A DNA stretch of 19,164 nt from Gammaproteobacteria bacterium (GCA_030593785.1 JAUVGM010000006.1:1-19164); one strand, 5' to 3'; shown: positions 1 to 4,923, counted from the first letter of the stretch. Notes: generated from the letters alone by a model not told the origin. Translations and numbers: made by a program.

Positions 1-240
1 GATGAACCAATCAGCACCACCACGGAAATAATGTAAATGAACGATAGCCTCATCGCCCTTGCCATCTTGCTCGTAAGTTTTGTGCATGGTGTTAAAAGTG
101 TTAGATAGTTCTTCAATCTTTTCAAAGAAGAATTCTTTTTCTTCACCACGACAACCATCGCCCAATGCAGAAATTTGCGCAGGTGCGACGAACTTATGTA
201 AAGTTTTGATATGTGGTAAGATTGCTTTGATATTTGACAT
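1..240 (-). CDS. conserved phage/plasmid protein, C-terminus cut by window edge
   Basis: The first 80 residues are visible; the reading frame runs off the left edge of the window. The N-terminal part is helical and charged, and the last visible residues (LHYFRGGADWFI) resemble the HYF-x-x-x-x-DW(Y/F) segment of small phage and plasmid proteins related to DUF2958, whose function is unknown; this assignment is tentative. The start ATG follows the leader GTCAACAAACAACAGGAAT with an AGGA Shine-Dalgarno site, downstream of its own promoter at 273-301. It is the last leftward gene in view and appears to be monocistronic. Confidence 0.75.
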   Translation of the reverse strand, partial: MSNIKAILPHIKTLHKFVAPAQISALGDGCRGEEKEFFFEKIEELSNTFNTMHKTYEQDGKGDEAIVHLHYFRGGADWFI

Positions 241-272
241 TGTATTATTCCTGTTGTTTGTTGACTGAAATA

Positions 273-301
273 ATAATACCCCATTGCAGGGGTATTGTCA
301 A
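273..301 (-). promoter_or_regulatory. sigma70 promoter, class I (dyad in spacer)
   Basis: TTGACA, 17 bp, TATTAT. The spacer holds the dyad TACCCC-TGCAAT-GGGGTA ending at the -10. The leader GTCAACAAACAACAGGA follows. It drives the gene ending at the left edge. Confidence 0.85.
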
Positions 302-308
302 GAACTTA

Positions 309-539
309 TTAATAATAAATGTAATCAAGTCCCATACTATCTTTACAGAAAAACGGATCAATTTCAACTTCTTCCATTTGTTCTTTCATTTCTTCCATTG
401 CTGCTGGGCTTGCATCAGTAGTCACGCCTGTGGTTTCATTACCATACATGCCACGACCTGAATAATCATCGTACAAGTCGGCTTCATAGCCTTCCTCTTG
501 TAAGAAGTCTTTTAGGTCTATTGCCGCATTTCTATCCAT
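309..539 (-). CDS. small acidic phage protein (YSGRGMYG type)
   Basis: A 76-residue acidic protein starting MDRNAAIDLKDFLQEEGYEA. The central DDYSGRGMYG(N)xTTGV stretch (about residues 24-40) is a motif I associate with short conserved proteins of phages and some bacteria; no function is known to me. A Met- and Glu-rich helix (about 45-60) follows. The start is fixed by the class II promoter at 575-602 and by the leader GTCAACAATCAAAAGG seven bases before ATG. It appears monocistronic, as the next leftward promoter begins eight bases after its stop. Confidence 0.8.
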   Translation of the reverse strand: MDRNAAIDLKDFLQEEGYEADLYDDYSGRGMYGNETTGVTTDASPAAMEEMKEQMEEVEIDPFFCKDSMGLDYIYY

Positions 540-574
540 AATGTTTTACCTTTTGATTGTTGACAGTAGGGCTA

Positions 575-602
575 TTATTACATAGCCCTACACGGTTGTC
601 AA
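575..602 (-). promoter_or_regulatory. sigma70 promoter, class II (dyad around -10)
   Basis: TTGACA, 16 bp, TAATAA. The -10 is the loop of a perfect 8-bp dyad, TAGGGCTA ... TAGCCCTA. The stop codon of the upstream gene (599-601) lies inside the -35 hexamer. Confidence 0.85.
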
Positions 603-1237
603 GAAATAAAATTCAAATATGTTTTACAATCATTTATATAGTTAGCAAACATCGCATTGCAATCGTTTGATTCGAACTTATAATAACTGCTATAATTATC
701 ACTAAATTCAAAGTCTTTACATGCTTCTTTGAAGTCACCCGCTAACATGATTAAGAAGCGATCCATGATTTCTTTAATGATTCGCACATCATCGCCGCTT
801 GGTTTGTTTTCTGCTACAATACGCGCCAATTCAACAATGGATTTTCTTGCACGGTCTAAATGGCACTCAGCGTTTAACATTTCAAAATCGTCATCGTATG
901 GTAGACAGTAGCTAAATGATTCTGTATAATCCATACCATTTAGTTTACTAGGATCTTCCATGATTTCTTCAAACTTGGCTTCGCCTAAACCGATAACATG
1001 GTGAATCATATCGCCGAAACTATCATCGCCGCCGTAATCGCCACAATGTGTATCGTTTACGTGTTCAAATGTTTGGATGCAATCATATAGGTCATCGAAA
1101 CGCTCAGAAACAAAATCACGTATAGTGTTACAACGGGTTTTTGTAAAGTTTTCTAACATGTACATTTTACCTTCTGTATAACCACGGTATTGTATGCTGC
1201 GTCCTGCCCAGTTAATTTCTTCGATATCTTTCCACAT
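599..1237 (-). CDS. hypothetical phage protein, 212 aa
   Basis: I do not recognise a family. The protein is acidic, rich in Asp, Glu, Phe and Tyr, mostly helical by appearance, with no membrane segment or signal peptide. It has several scattered cysteines (for example TRCNTIRD, THCGDYGGDD, NAECHLD, DCKTYL) that do not form an obvious zinc motif. ATG lies nine bases after AGGA in the leader GTCAACTAACAACAGGAAC of the class I promoter at 1270-1298. Its TGA stop is embedded in the TTGACA of the next promoter, so the intergenic space is effectively zero. Confidence 0.8.
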   Translation of the reverse strand: MWKDIEEINWAGRSIQYRGYTEGKMYMLENFTKTRCNTIRDFVSERFDDLYDCIQTFEHVNDTHCGDYGGDDSFGDMIHHVIGLGEAKFEEIMEDPSKLNGMDYTESFSYCLPYDDDFEMLNAECHLDRARKSIVELARIVAENKPSGDDVRIIKEIMDRFLIMLAGDFKEACKDFEFSDNYSSYYKFESNDCNAMFANYINDCKTYLNFIS

Positions 1238-1269
1238 AATTATGTTCCTGTTGTTAGTTGACTATGGTA

Positions 1270-1298
1270 ACAATAGCCCATTGCTGGGCTATTGTCAA
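1270..1298 (-). promoter_or_regulatory. sigma70 promoter, class I (dyad in spacer)
   Basis: TTGACA, 17 bp, TATTGT, with the spacer dyad TAGCCC-AGCAAT-GGGCTA. The leader GTCAACTAACAACAGGA follows. It drives the 599-1237 gene. Confidence 0.8.
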
Positions 1299-1305
1299 TA
1301 ACTAT

Positions 1306-1608
1306 TTAAACCATCATGTCGCTTAAATCAAATCTTTCGCCCTGCACGCCTTCTGCAACGTCCATTAGATGTTCAAGATAGTATTCAATCTGTGCACTGC
1401 TGTTCTCGTCTTCAAGCACTGCGCGGTTTAGTTGTTTTCTAACCGTATCGTCTGCGTTATCTATTAAGCATACTTCTGCAACACCACCTTGACCCATGTG
1501 TTCTATTGTACCGACCTTGACACCATCCAGTAATAGATCAGCACTAAATGCGACACCACGACTTGTATCAAAATATTTTATACTATTAGGCTTAACTGAA
1601 AAAGACAT
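1306..1608 (-). CDS. small conserved phage protein (GTIEHxGxGG type)
   Basis: A 100-residue protein. The segment DGVKVGTIEHMGQGGVAEV (about residues 28-46) resembles a beta-hairpin with a G-x-GG turn found in many short phage proteins of unknown role (typically vGtveN.G.GG). The C-terminal half is helical. ATG follows the leader GTCAACTAACAACAGGAAC and the promoter at 1640-1668. The stop lies 8 bp before the -35 of the promoter for the next gene, so it is probably monocistronic. Confidence 0.75.
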   Translation of the reverse strand: MSFSVKPNSIKYFDTSRGVAFSADLLLDGVKVGTIEHMGQGGVAEVCLIDNADDTVRKQLNRAVLEDENSSAQIEYYLEHLMDVAEGVQGERFDLSDMMV

Positions 1609-1639
1609 AACATGTTCCTGTTGTTAGTTGACTGTGGTA

Positions 1640-1668
1640 ATTATTGCATAGCCCTATACGTTTGTCAA
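1640..1668 (-). promoter_or_regulatory. sigma70 promoter, degenerate class II
   Basis: TTGACA, 17 bp, AATAAT. The left dyad arm TAGGGCTA before TGCAATAAT is kept, but the right arm (TTACCAC) is not complementary. It drives the 1306-1608 gene. Confidence 0.75.
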
Positions 1669-1691
1669 CTAAAAGAATGTTTAAAAAGTTC

Positions 1692-1720
1692 TTGACAATT
1701 TCCAACCATTAGGCTATAAT
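1692..1720 (+). promoter_or_regulatory. strong sigma70 promoter of a non-coding element
   Basis: TTGACA, 17 bp, TATAAT: a perfect consensus on the plus strand, inside an otherwise leftward region. No ORF follows; transcription would enter a CACCCCTGGGCGA element and then two DnaA boxes. Confidence 0.8.
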
Positions 1721-1726
1721 AATACC

Positions 1727-1778
1727 ACGCCACCCCTGGGCGACTGATAAGTTATCCACAGGTTATCCACAGGCAAGA
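1727..1778 (+). ncRNA. promoter-driven non-coding element with two DnaA boxes (copy 1 of 2)
   Basis: Downstream of the 1692 promoter lies CCACCCCTGGGCGACTGATA and then two perfect TTATCCACA boxes. The second copy at 16313-16375 keeps the same order: promoter, CACCCTGGGTGA, GATAA, DnaA boxes. No start codon with a Shine-Dalgarno site or ORF is present. Whether the RNA or the DNA sites are functional is unknown. Confidence 0.5.
1752..1771 (+). repeat. two consensus DnaA boxes, 11-bp spacing
   Basis: Perfect TTATCCACA at 1752-1760 and 1763-1771, same strand, one helical turn apart. This is the Escherichia R1-type high-affinity DnaA box. Confidence 0.85.
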
Positions 1779-1783
1779 TTGTG

Positions 1784-1812
1784 TTGACTTTAGGTTATCG
1801 TTTTGGTAAAGT
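1784..1812 (+). promoter_or_regulatory. probable sigma70 promoter for a short terminated RNA
   Basis: TTGACT, 17 bp, TAAAGT. An intrinsic terminator lies only about 35-65 bases past the expected start, with no ORF between. Confidence 0.5.
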
Positions 1813-1817
1813 GGGCG

Positions 1818-1884
1818 TTCGTATGTTGAATTTATTGTGGCCAAGAAAAAAGCCCTACACAATTAAATGTGCAGGGCTTTTTAG
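1818..1884 (+). ncRNA. candidate small RNA, about 65 nt
   Basis: Bounded by the promoter at 1784-1812 and the intrinsic terminator at 1846-1884. The intervening 30 bases hold no ORF. It could equally be the 3' part of a longer transcript from the 1692 promoter. Confidence 0.4.
1846..1884. terminator. bidirectional intrinsic terminator
   Basis: The arms AAAAAGCCCTACAC and GTGCAGGGCTTTTT enclose AATTAAAT, with one mismatch in a 10-bp core and T/A tracts on both sides. It ends plus-strand RNAs from 1692/1784 and can also end leftward transcription from the 1947-2192 gene. Confidence 0.85.
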
Positions 1885-1911
1885 GGGTGCTGTAGACTAA
1901 GGGGCTTTTAT

Positions 1912-1940
1912 AGCGTCAACAAACAAAGGCCGCCTACAGC
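1912..1940 (+). other. orphan mRNA-leader-like sequence without a gene
   Basis: AGCGTCAACAAACAAAGG matches the standard leader of the phage mRNAs, including the AAAGG ribosome site, but no ATG or ORF follows. Seven-base inverted copies (GCTGTAG at 1889, CTACAGC at 1933) flank it. It may be the relic of a deleted rightward gene. Confidence 0.4.
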
Positions 1941-1946
1941 GAGGTA

Positions 1947-2192
1947 TTATTTTATAACTTTCAAAAGTGTCATACCGAACTTAACATATTCAGCGCGATA
2001 GCGTATGCCACGTTTCTGATTGTCAATACTTTGGAACTGTTCTTTTGCACATTCCCAATCAGCATCAACCACCATTACTGCATATAAACCTATTTCACGT
2101 CTAAAGAACTTAATCATTTCAACGGCAATGTTATCACTGCCTTCAAATAGTAATGTTTCGGTTCCGTCACTTTCTCCAATTCTCATTAACAT
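1947..2192 (-). CDS. hypothetical protein, probably leaderless mRNA
   Basis: About 81 residues starting MLMRIGESDGTETLLFEGSD; family not recognised. The open frame extends upstream to an ATG at 2240, but a near-perfect promoter (TTGACA, 17 bp, TATAGT) occupies 2199-2227, inside that extension. The expected transcription start falls on or next to the ATG at 2190-2192, only six bases after the -10. The simplest reading is a leaderless mRNA; a second ATG lies two codons on. If the 2240 start is real, the protein has 97 residues and needs an unseen upstream promoter; no Shine-Dalgarno site precedes 2240. A bidirectional terminator lies about 60 bp beyond the stop. Confidence 0.6.
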   Translation of the reverse strand: MLMRIGESDGTETLLFEGSDNIAVEMIKFFRREIGLYAVMVVDADWECAKEQFQSIDNQKRGIRYRAEYVKFGMTLLKVIK

Positions 2193-2198
2193 AGTGTT

Positions 2199-2227
2199 AC
2201 TATATCTTATAATACTATCATTGTCAA
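2199..2227 (-). promoter_or_regulatory. sigma70 promoter just upstream of an ATG
   Basis: TTGACA, 17 bp, TATAGT. It lies directly before ATG 2192 with no room for a leader. ATCATCACATG repeats lie upstream at 2232-2276. Confidence 0.7.
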
Positions 2228-2231
2228 GTAG

Positions 2232-2276
2232 TATCATCACATGATCATCATAATGGTTTTTAACGTCATCACATGA
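2232..2276. repeat. ATCATCACA(TG) repeats
   Basis: Two copies of ATCATCACATGATCATCA(T/C) lie about 35 bp apart. The same ATCATCACA word occurs in the leader at 12184-12203 and in the array at 16975-17073, suggesting a shared protein-binding site (inference). Confidence 0.5.
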
Positions 2277-2597
2277 TCATCACAAGATGTTTATGGAAAG
2301 CCAGTGATACGATATGAATTCCCATCGCGATCCCTATTACGGGTTTGGAATTCTTACCGAATAAACGCAGTCCCAGTTACGTCTATTACTATCTAGCTAA
2401 AGCTATTAATGATAGTTGCTTTCTTTCGTCCGCAACCACTTAACCTTCCATAAACACCCTAAAAATATTCGACCCCTTATAAGTGCTCTTACAACTGATT
2501 ACCATGCGCGTCATGTCGTTCGTTTGCAAGATCGGCGTGGGTATATGACGCCGATGTTTTACTTTTAACACGATGTTCCGTGTTCTTCTTATAAGCA
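2277..2597 (-). other. non-coding stretch rich in hairpins, downstream of tRNA-like RNA 1
   Basis: I see no credible gene here in either direction; the open frame at 2440-2664 runs back through the tRNA-like T-arm and is rejected. Perfect inverted repeats are visible: ATCGGCGT/ACGCCGAT (2531-2538, 2548-2555), AACACG/CGTGTT (2567-2572, 2579-2584) and GAATTCC/GGAATTC (about 2316-2352). On the minus strand also CTATC/GATAG around TAGC/GCTA near 2390-2415. This suggests the transcript begun at 2861 continues as structured RNA, but no clear end is seen. Confidence 0.45.
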
Positions 2598-2767
2598 GCC
2601 CGTGGCAGGACTCGAACCTGCGATAAAAAAAATAACGATAACGATTAGGGAATCGAAAGGACAACTACCCTACGTTGTTGCCTAACATCAAAGTTGTATT
2701 CAATGTTAATATTTTTTTTATAACTACCTGTCATGATAGCCACTATTACCGCCATAGCACCACGGGC
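2598..2767 (-). tRNA. tRNA-like RNA 1: cloverleaf interrupted by a ~97-nt insertion
   Basis: A perfect 7-bp acceptor is formed by GCCCGTG (5', 2767-2761) and CACGGGC (2604-2598). A canonical T-arm GCAGG-TTCGAGT-CCTGC immediately precedes the 3' strand. A D-arm GCTA-TGGCGGTAA-TAGT follows the 5' strand after two bases. The next arm pairs GCTAT with GTAGT around CATGACAG, an 8-base loop (or 6 with an extra pair) instead of 7. Between this arm and the T-arm is an insertion closed by a perfect 12-bp helix (2710-2721 with 2623-2634) with three inner hairpins. Without it, about 72 nt remain, the normal tRNA length. No CCA is encoded. Its own class II promoter is at 2861. It may be an intron-bearing tRNA, a decayed tRNA, or a novel tRNA-like RNA. 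Confidence 0.55.
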
Positions 2768-2816
2768 ATAAAATTTGTTCCTCCGCCTTTCGACCTTCGA
2801 CGGTATTGCCGTAACT

Positions 2817-2825
2817 TTACTTCAT
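2817..2825 (-). other. two-codon minigene ATG-AAG-TAA
   Basis: A perfect class II promoter and the standard leader GTCAACAAAGAAAGGAAAAG with an AAGGA site place translation at ATG AAG TAA. The site-to-start spacing is the same as at real genes here. Lambda bar minigenes of this form trap peptidyl-tRNA; here the trapped tRNA would be tRNA-Lys. It may instead be a relic of a lost gene. Confidence 0.4.
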
Positions 2826-2860
2826 AATTTCTTTTCCTTTCTTTGTTGACGTTGGAGCTA

Positions 2861-2888
2861 TTATTACATAGCCCCAATCACTTGTCAA
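2861..2888 (-). promoter_or_regulatory. sigma70 promoter, class II, of tRNA-like RNA 1
   Basis: TTGACA, 16 bp, TAATAA. The dyad TTGGGGCTA ... TAGCTCCAA surrounds the -10 with one G-T mismatch. No normal gene follows, only the minigene and the tRNA-like RNA. Confidence 0.85.
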
Positions 2889-2891
2889 GTA

Positions 2892-3362
2892 TTATTCGTA
2901 ACTAATTGCACCTTCTTTTACTGTTACGACACCATCAACAACTTCGATTTTCCAGTTGTCGTCAGTTTCTTCACCATCAGCAAATATTTCACCGTTGATA
3001 GTATGACCTTGTAAAAAATCAAAATGTTCAGGGTCGTTCAATTTTGCTAAAGGATTTTTACCAATAAAGTGATCAATAATATATTGCATCCATTTATCAG
3101 CATAGTAAAACTTTTCATTACCATCCCATCCAATCACAGTGCCTTCTTCATTGGTTATCCATTGGCACCATAAGCTAGGCTGTGAAGCATCAGGACTATT
3201 GTAATCAATAACATCATTACCACCATCTCCACCAACATAATATGGACCGTAATCACGTTTCATTCGACGTGTATCAGCAAACGCGTTAATGTATCTGATT
3301 TCTAGTTCGTTTAATGGTGGTTCAATAGAAACACTACCATCGAAATCGGTTGTATATCCCAT
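2892..3362 (-). CDS. conserved MGYTTDF-family protein
   Basis: A 156-residue protein that I recognise as a widespread, unnamed family shared by phages and bacteria. Diagnostic blocks are MGYTTDFDGS at the N-terminus, EIRYINAFADTRRMKR (about 21-36), GPYYVGG, DYNSPDASQPSLWCQW (about 53-68), GWDGNEKFYYADKWMQYIIDHF (about 78-99), and the C-terminal NGEIFADGEETDDNWKI. The function is unknown; no catalytic motif is evident. It lies 33 bp downstream of the 3396-3773 gene. A GTCAATAAACAAAAGG leader with AAGGA precedes ATG but no clear promoter, so it is probably cotranscribed from 3808; a weak -35/-10 (TTTACC, 17 bp, TAACAT) inside the upstream gene is possible. Confidence 0.88.
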   Translation of the reverse strand: MGYTTDFDGSVSIEPPLNELEIRYINAFADTRRMKRDYGPYYVGGDGGNDVIDYNSPDASQPSLWCQWITNEEGTVIGWDGNEKFYYADKWMQYIIDHFIGKNPLAKLNDPEHFDFLQGHTINGEIFADGEETDDNWKIEVVDGVVTVKEGAISYE

Positions 3363-3395
3363 AGATATTTTTCCTTTTGTTTATTGACAAATATG

Positions 3396-3773
3396 TTATG
3401 AACCCATTGAAAAATGGTAAACTGGTACACCATCAACACTCGTTTCAGAATTGTAAACAGCTTCTAAAAATACATGATGAAAATCACCTACGGCATGAAT
3501 CATTTTATCCGCACATACTGACACGTCTAACCATGTTGGATTTTCTAAAACTTCCGAAGTATATTCTTCACTATCTTCGTCACCCCAGAAATCACATACA
3601 TCGGCATGAAGAATTACTTTACCTTCAATAGCAACTTCATTTAAGTTGTTGACTGGTAAACCATCAACAGTGTCGTAAGCTGAAAAAATAACACGCGGGT
3701 CTTCACCTAATGCACTAGCAATCCTGTTAGCATGGTTTTCCATGCACTTACCATATGAATCTAAATTTGGCAT
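3396..3773 (-). CDS. conserved phage protein (DFHHVFLE...YHFSMGS)
   Basis: 125 residues. The C-terminal part, GDFHHVFLEAVYN through GVPVYHFSMGS, matches a pattern I know from short phage proteins ending in MGS. The N-terminal region (YGKCMENHANRIASALGEDPRVIFSAYDTV) is helix followed by strand. The function is unknown. It is the first gene of a two-gene leftward unit. Its start codon and leader are part of a 49-bp sequence repeated exactly in front of the 4924-5193 gene. Confidence 0.8.
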   Translation of the reverse strand: MPNLDSYGKCMENHANRIASALGEDPRVIFSAYDTVDGLPVNNLNEVAIEGKVILHADVCDFWGDEDSEEYTSEVLENPTWLDVSVCADKMIHAVGDFHHVFLEAVYNSETSVDGVPVYHFSMGS

Positions 3774-3819
3774 AACGTTTTACCTTTTGTTTATTGACTA
3801 TGGGGGTATTATAGCACAC
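3771..3819. repeat. 49-bp duplicated start/leader/promoter cassette, copy 1
   Basis: Identical to 5191-5239. It covers the start codon, leader (AAAAGG, TTTATTGAC on the plus strand) and -10 region. Beyond it only the -35 (TGTCAA) is shared again. It points to recent duplication of, or recombination at, the promoter cassette. Confidence 0.9.
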
Positions 3820-3835
3820 ACCTATTGTTTGTCAA
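3808..3835 (-). promoter_or_regulatory. sigma70 promoter
   Basis: TTGACA, 16 bp, TATAAT. The leader GTCAATAAACAAAAGG follows. The stop of the 3822-4013 gene lies inside its spacer. Confidence 0.85.
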
Positions 3836-4013
3836 GTATGTTTCGTTTAACATAGTAATTTATTTTACGCATCCTGTTACGTGTGATAACTTCCTGTTCA
3901 CGGATACTATCACTAGAAGGTGCATACGCTTTACGAAATACCCATCGTGGCGCTAAATGTGCAATCCACATATTAAGTAAATGTAATGGCATATAAATTA
4001 ATATTTTAAACAT
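3822..4013 (-). CDS. small basic protein with hydrophobic N-terminus
   Basis: A 63-residue protein, MFKILIYMPLHLLNMWIAHL then a basic tail rich in Arg and Lys (RKAY...REQEVITRNRMRKINYYVKRN). Residues 3-20 could form one membrane segment or an amphipathic helix, with the positive tail on the cytoplasmic side. No family is recognised. The start is supported by TTAGGAG 7 bases upstream and by the consensus promoter at 4037-4065. It may be a membrane-targeting early protein, but this is inference only. Confidence 0.7.
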   Translation of the reverse strand: MFKILIYMPLHLLNMWIAHLAPRWVFRKAYAPSSDSIREQEVITRNRMRKINYYVKRNILDKQ

Positions 4014-4036
4014 AGCATATCTCCTAAGTTTTAATA

Positions 4037-4065
4037 ATTATAGCCTAACTAATATAGATTGTCAA
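4037..4065 (-). promoter_or_regulatory. sigma70 promoter
   Basis: TTGACA, 17 bp, TATAAT, perfect consensus, without the usual dyad or GTCAAC leader; the leader is TTAAAACTTAGGAGATATGCT. Confidence 0.85.
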
Positions 4066-4080
4066 CAATATATTTCAGGC

Positions 4081-4112
4081 AAAAAAATACCTGCGAATGG
4101 GGTGCAGGTATT
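4081..4112 (-). terminator. intrinsic terminator of the tRNA-like cluster
   Basis: A perfect 9-bp stem AATACCTGC/GCAGGTATT, followed on the minus strand by seven T. It lies 40 bp after tRNA-like RNA 2 and ends that transcript before the promoter at 4065. Confidence 0.85.
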
Positions 4113-4151
4113 ATGGGCAGCAGGTTTATTCGCCGCAAAAAATGTTCGAAT

Positions 4152-4275
4152 CTGATGAGCGGGATTTGAACCCTGCGGTATCTGTACACAACACCTACTC
4201 CTCCCCGATAAAAGCGGGGTATGCTCCCACACGAGGGCGACTGCCGCCGTAACCTCGTTGTTACACTACCATCAA
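4152..4275 (-). tRNA. tRNA-like RNA 2, enlarged (124 nt), Lys-type anticodon loop
   Basis: The acceptor strands TTGATGG and TCATCAG pair over 7 bp (two G-U). The T-arm GC(A)GGG-TTCAAAT-CCCGC has one bulged A. A D-arm-like hairpin GTAAC-AACGAG-GTTAC follows the 5' strand. A 5-bp stem CCCCG/CGGGG holds the 7-base loop CTTTTAT, which reads as U33 plus anticodon UUU (Lys). About 29 extra bases lie between the D-like and anticodon-like arms and about 26 in the variable region. It starts six bases after tRNA-like RNA 3 and shares the TAYGGCGGY word with the other two. It may be a decayed tRNA-Lys or a specialised RNA. Confidence 0.5.
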
Positions 4276-4280
4276 AATTG

Positions 4281-4357
4281 TTATAGGTTAGGACTTGAAC
4301 CTAACATCTTAGACCGCGTTGGCAGTCCACGTGCTATCCACTTACACCACTATTTAA
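4281..4357 (-). tRNA. tRNA-like RNA 3, no anticodon loop
   Basis: The D-arm GTGT-AAGTGGATA-GCAC and T-arm TTAGG-TTCAAGT-CCTAA are typical of tRNA. In place of the anticodon arm is an 8-bp hairpin, TGGACTGC-CAAC-GCGGTCTA, with a 4-base loop, so no anticodon is presented. The acceptor is poor: 3' CCTATAA matches only partly with TAAATAG directly upstream. An alternative 5' strand (ATAGG, in 4406-4412) pairs better over 5 bp and would enlarge the RNA to about 132 nt, including a TATGGCGGC word like RNA 1. No own promoter is clear; read-through from 4645 is likely. Confidence 0.5.
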
Positions 4358-4412
4358 ACTGTTTCTATGACTAGCCCCCAACCAATACGCCGCCATAACG
4401 AAAAACCTATTT

Positions 4413-4462
4413 AGTTTTTCTTAACCACCGACCACATTCTATATAACGTGGTCAAGTATTCT
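4413..4462 (-). other. hairpin-containing spacer upstream of tRNA-like cluster
   Basis: Holds the perfect dyad GACCAC/GTGGTC around GTTATATAGAAT (about 4430-4453), preceded by TTGACCAC on the minus strand. This resembles a damaged class I promoter with no usable -10. An A/T-rich hairpin AAAAAC/GTTTTT (4402-4419) adjoins it. Confidence 0.35.
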
Positions 4463-4612
4463 TTATTGCCAAGTACCTTCACCAGTAGGTTCCATATTTT
4501 CAAAGTAACCATCTTGTGCGAAGTCTGCTAACTCTTGCTGTTCAAGAAGGTAATCATTGTCAAAATCTTCTGACATTTCAAAATCTTCTGGTACATCGAA
4601 TTCGTCTTCCAT
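4463..4612 (-). CDS. short acidic protein, 49 aa
   Basis: Reads MEDEFDVPEDFEMSEDFDND and ends TGEGTWQ. Strongly acidic (Asp/Glu about one third) and without membrane segment or cysteine; a DNA-mimic or adaptor role is possible but unsupported. Support for a real gene: a consensus promoter at 4645-4672 with 16-bp spacing, AAGGAAAAGG 10 bases before ATG, and clean codon structure. Its transcript probably continues into tRNA-like RNAs 3 and 2. Confidence 0.7.
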   Translation of the reverse strand: MEDEFDVPEDFEMSEDFDNDYLLEQQELADFAQDGYFENMEPTGEGTWQ

Positions 4613-4644
4613 TGTATTCACCTTTTCCTTATTTCTTGTAACCT

Positions 4645-4672
4645 ATTATACTACCTATTCTGGCAATGTCAA
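4645..4672 (-). promoter_or_regulatory. sigma70 promoter with TAGGTTACAAG downstream
   Basis: TTGACA, 16 bp, TATAAT. AGGTTACAAG directly after the -10 is the reverse complement of the class III spacer word, so a class III operator may lie here on the other side of the -10. Confidence 0.85.
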
Positions 4673-4677
4673 GTGTT

Positions 4678-4911
4678 TTAATCCTTAATTAATATAGTAC
4701 CTTTCCATAAATAAATTTTAAAAGCACCTGAATAAAAAGTTTGCTCCCAGACACTATCGCGTTTAATTTCATAACACACTGTACGCTCACCATCTTTAGG
4801 TTGGTAGGTTCGCCATTCACCATCAATATTCTTAATGATGTTTTCAGCGGGTGAACCAGTTAGCTGCATAATCATTTTACCGTTTTCATCACGGACTGTA
4901 TACGTTTCCAT
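4678..4911 (-). CDS. hypothetical protein, 77 aa
   Basis: METYTVRDENGKMIMQLTGS... , a beta-rich small protein with a Trp-rich C-terminal half (EWRTYQ, VWEQTFYSGAFKIYLWKG). No family recognised. I prefer ATG at 4911 over the in-frame TTG at 4920, because AGGGG sits nine bases before the ATG but directly abuts the TTG. It is the second gene after 4924-5193, whose stop is 12 bp upstream, so it is cotranscribed from 5228. Confidence 0.7.
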   Translation of the reverse strand: METYTVRDENGKMIMQLTGSPAENIIKNIDGEWRTYQPKDGERTVCYEIKRDSVWEQTFYSGAFKIYLWKGTILIKD

Positions 4912-4923
4912 ATTAAGCAACCC

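Noticed and set aside
80..461. Plus-strand frames at 80-268 and 234-461
   Set aside because: Antisense to leftward genes that have promoters and ribosome sites; they cross the promoter at 273-301.
2440..2664. 74-codon minus-strand frame starting MSFRFPNRYRYFFYRR
   Set aside because: It runs through the T-arm and 12-bp helix of tRNA-like RNA 1, has no ribosome site and unnatural composition.
2598..2767. tmRNA
   Set aside because: There is no GGGGCTGATTCTGG-like 5' end, no recognisable tag frame, and a D-stem is present; the size is also too small.
2598..2767. Group I intron in a tRNA
   Set aside because: The 97-nt insertion is far below group I size and lies in the variable region, not the anticodon loop.
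4428..4455. Promoter at TTGACCAC...GTGGTC for the tRNA-like cluster
   Set aside because: The dyad resembles class I, but no -10 lies at 16-18 bp (GTCGGT).
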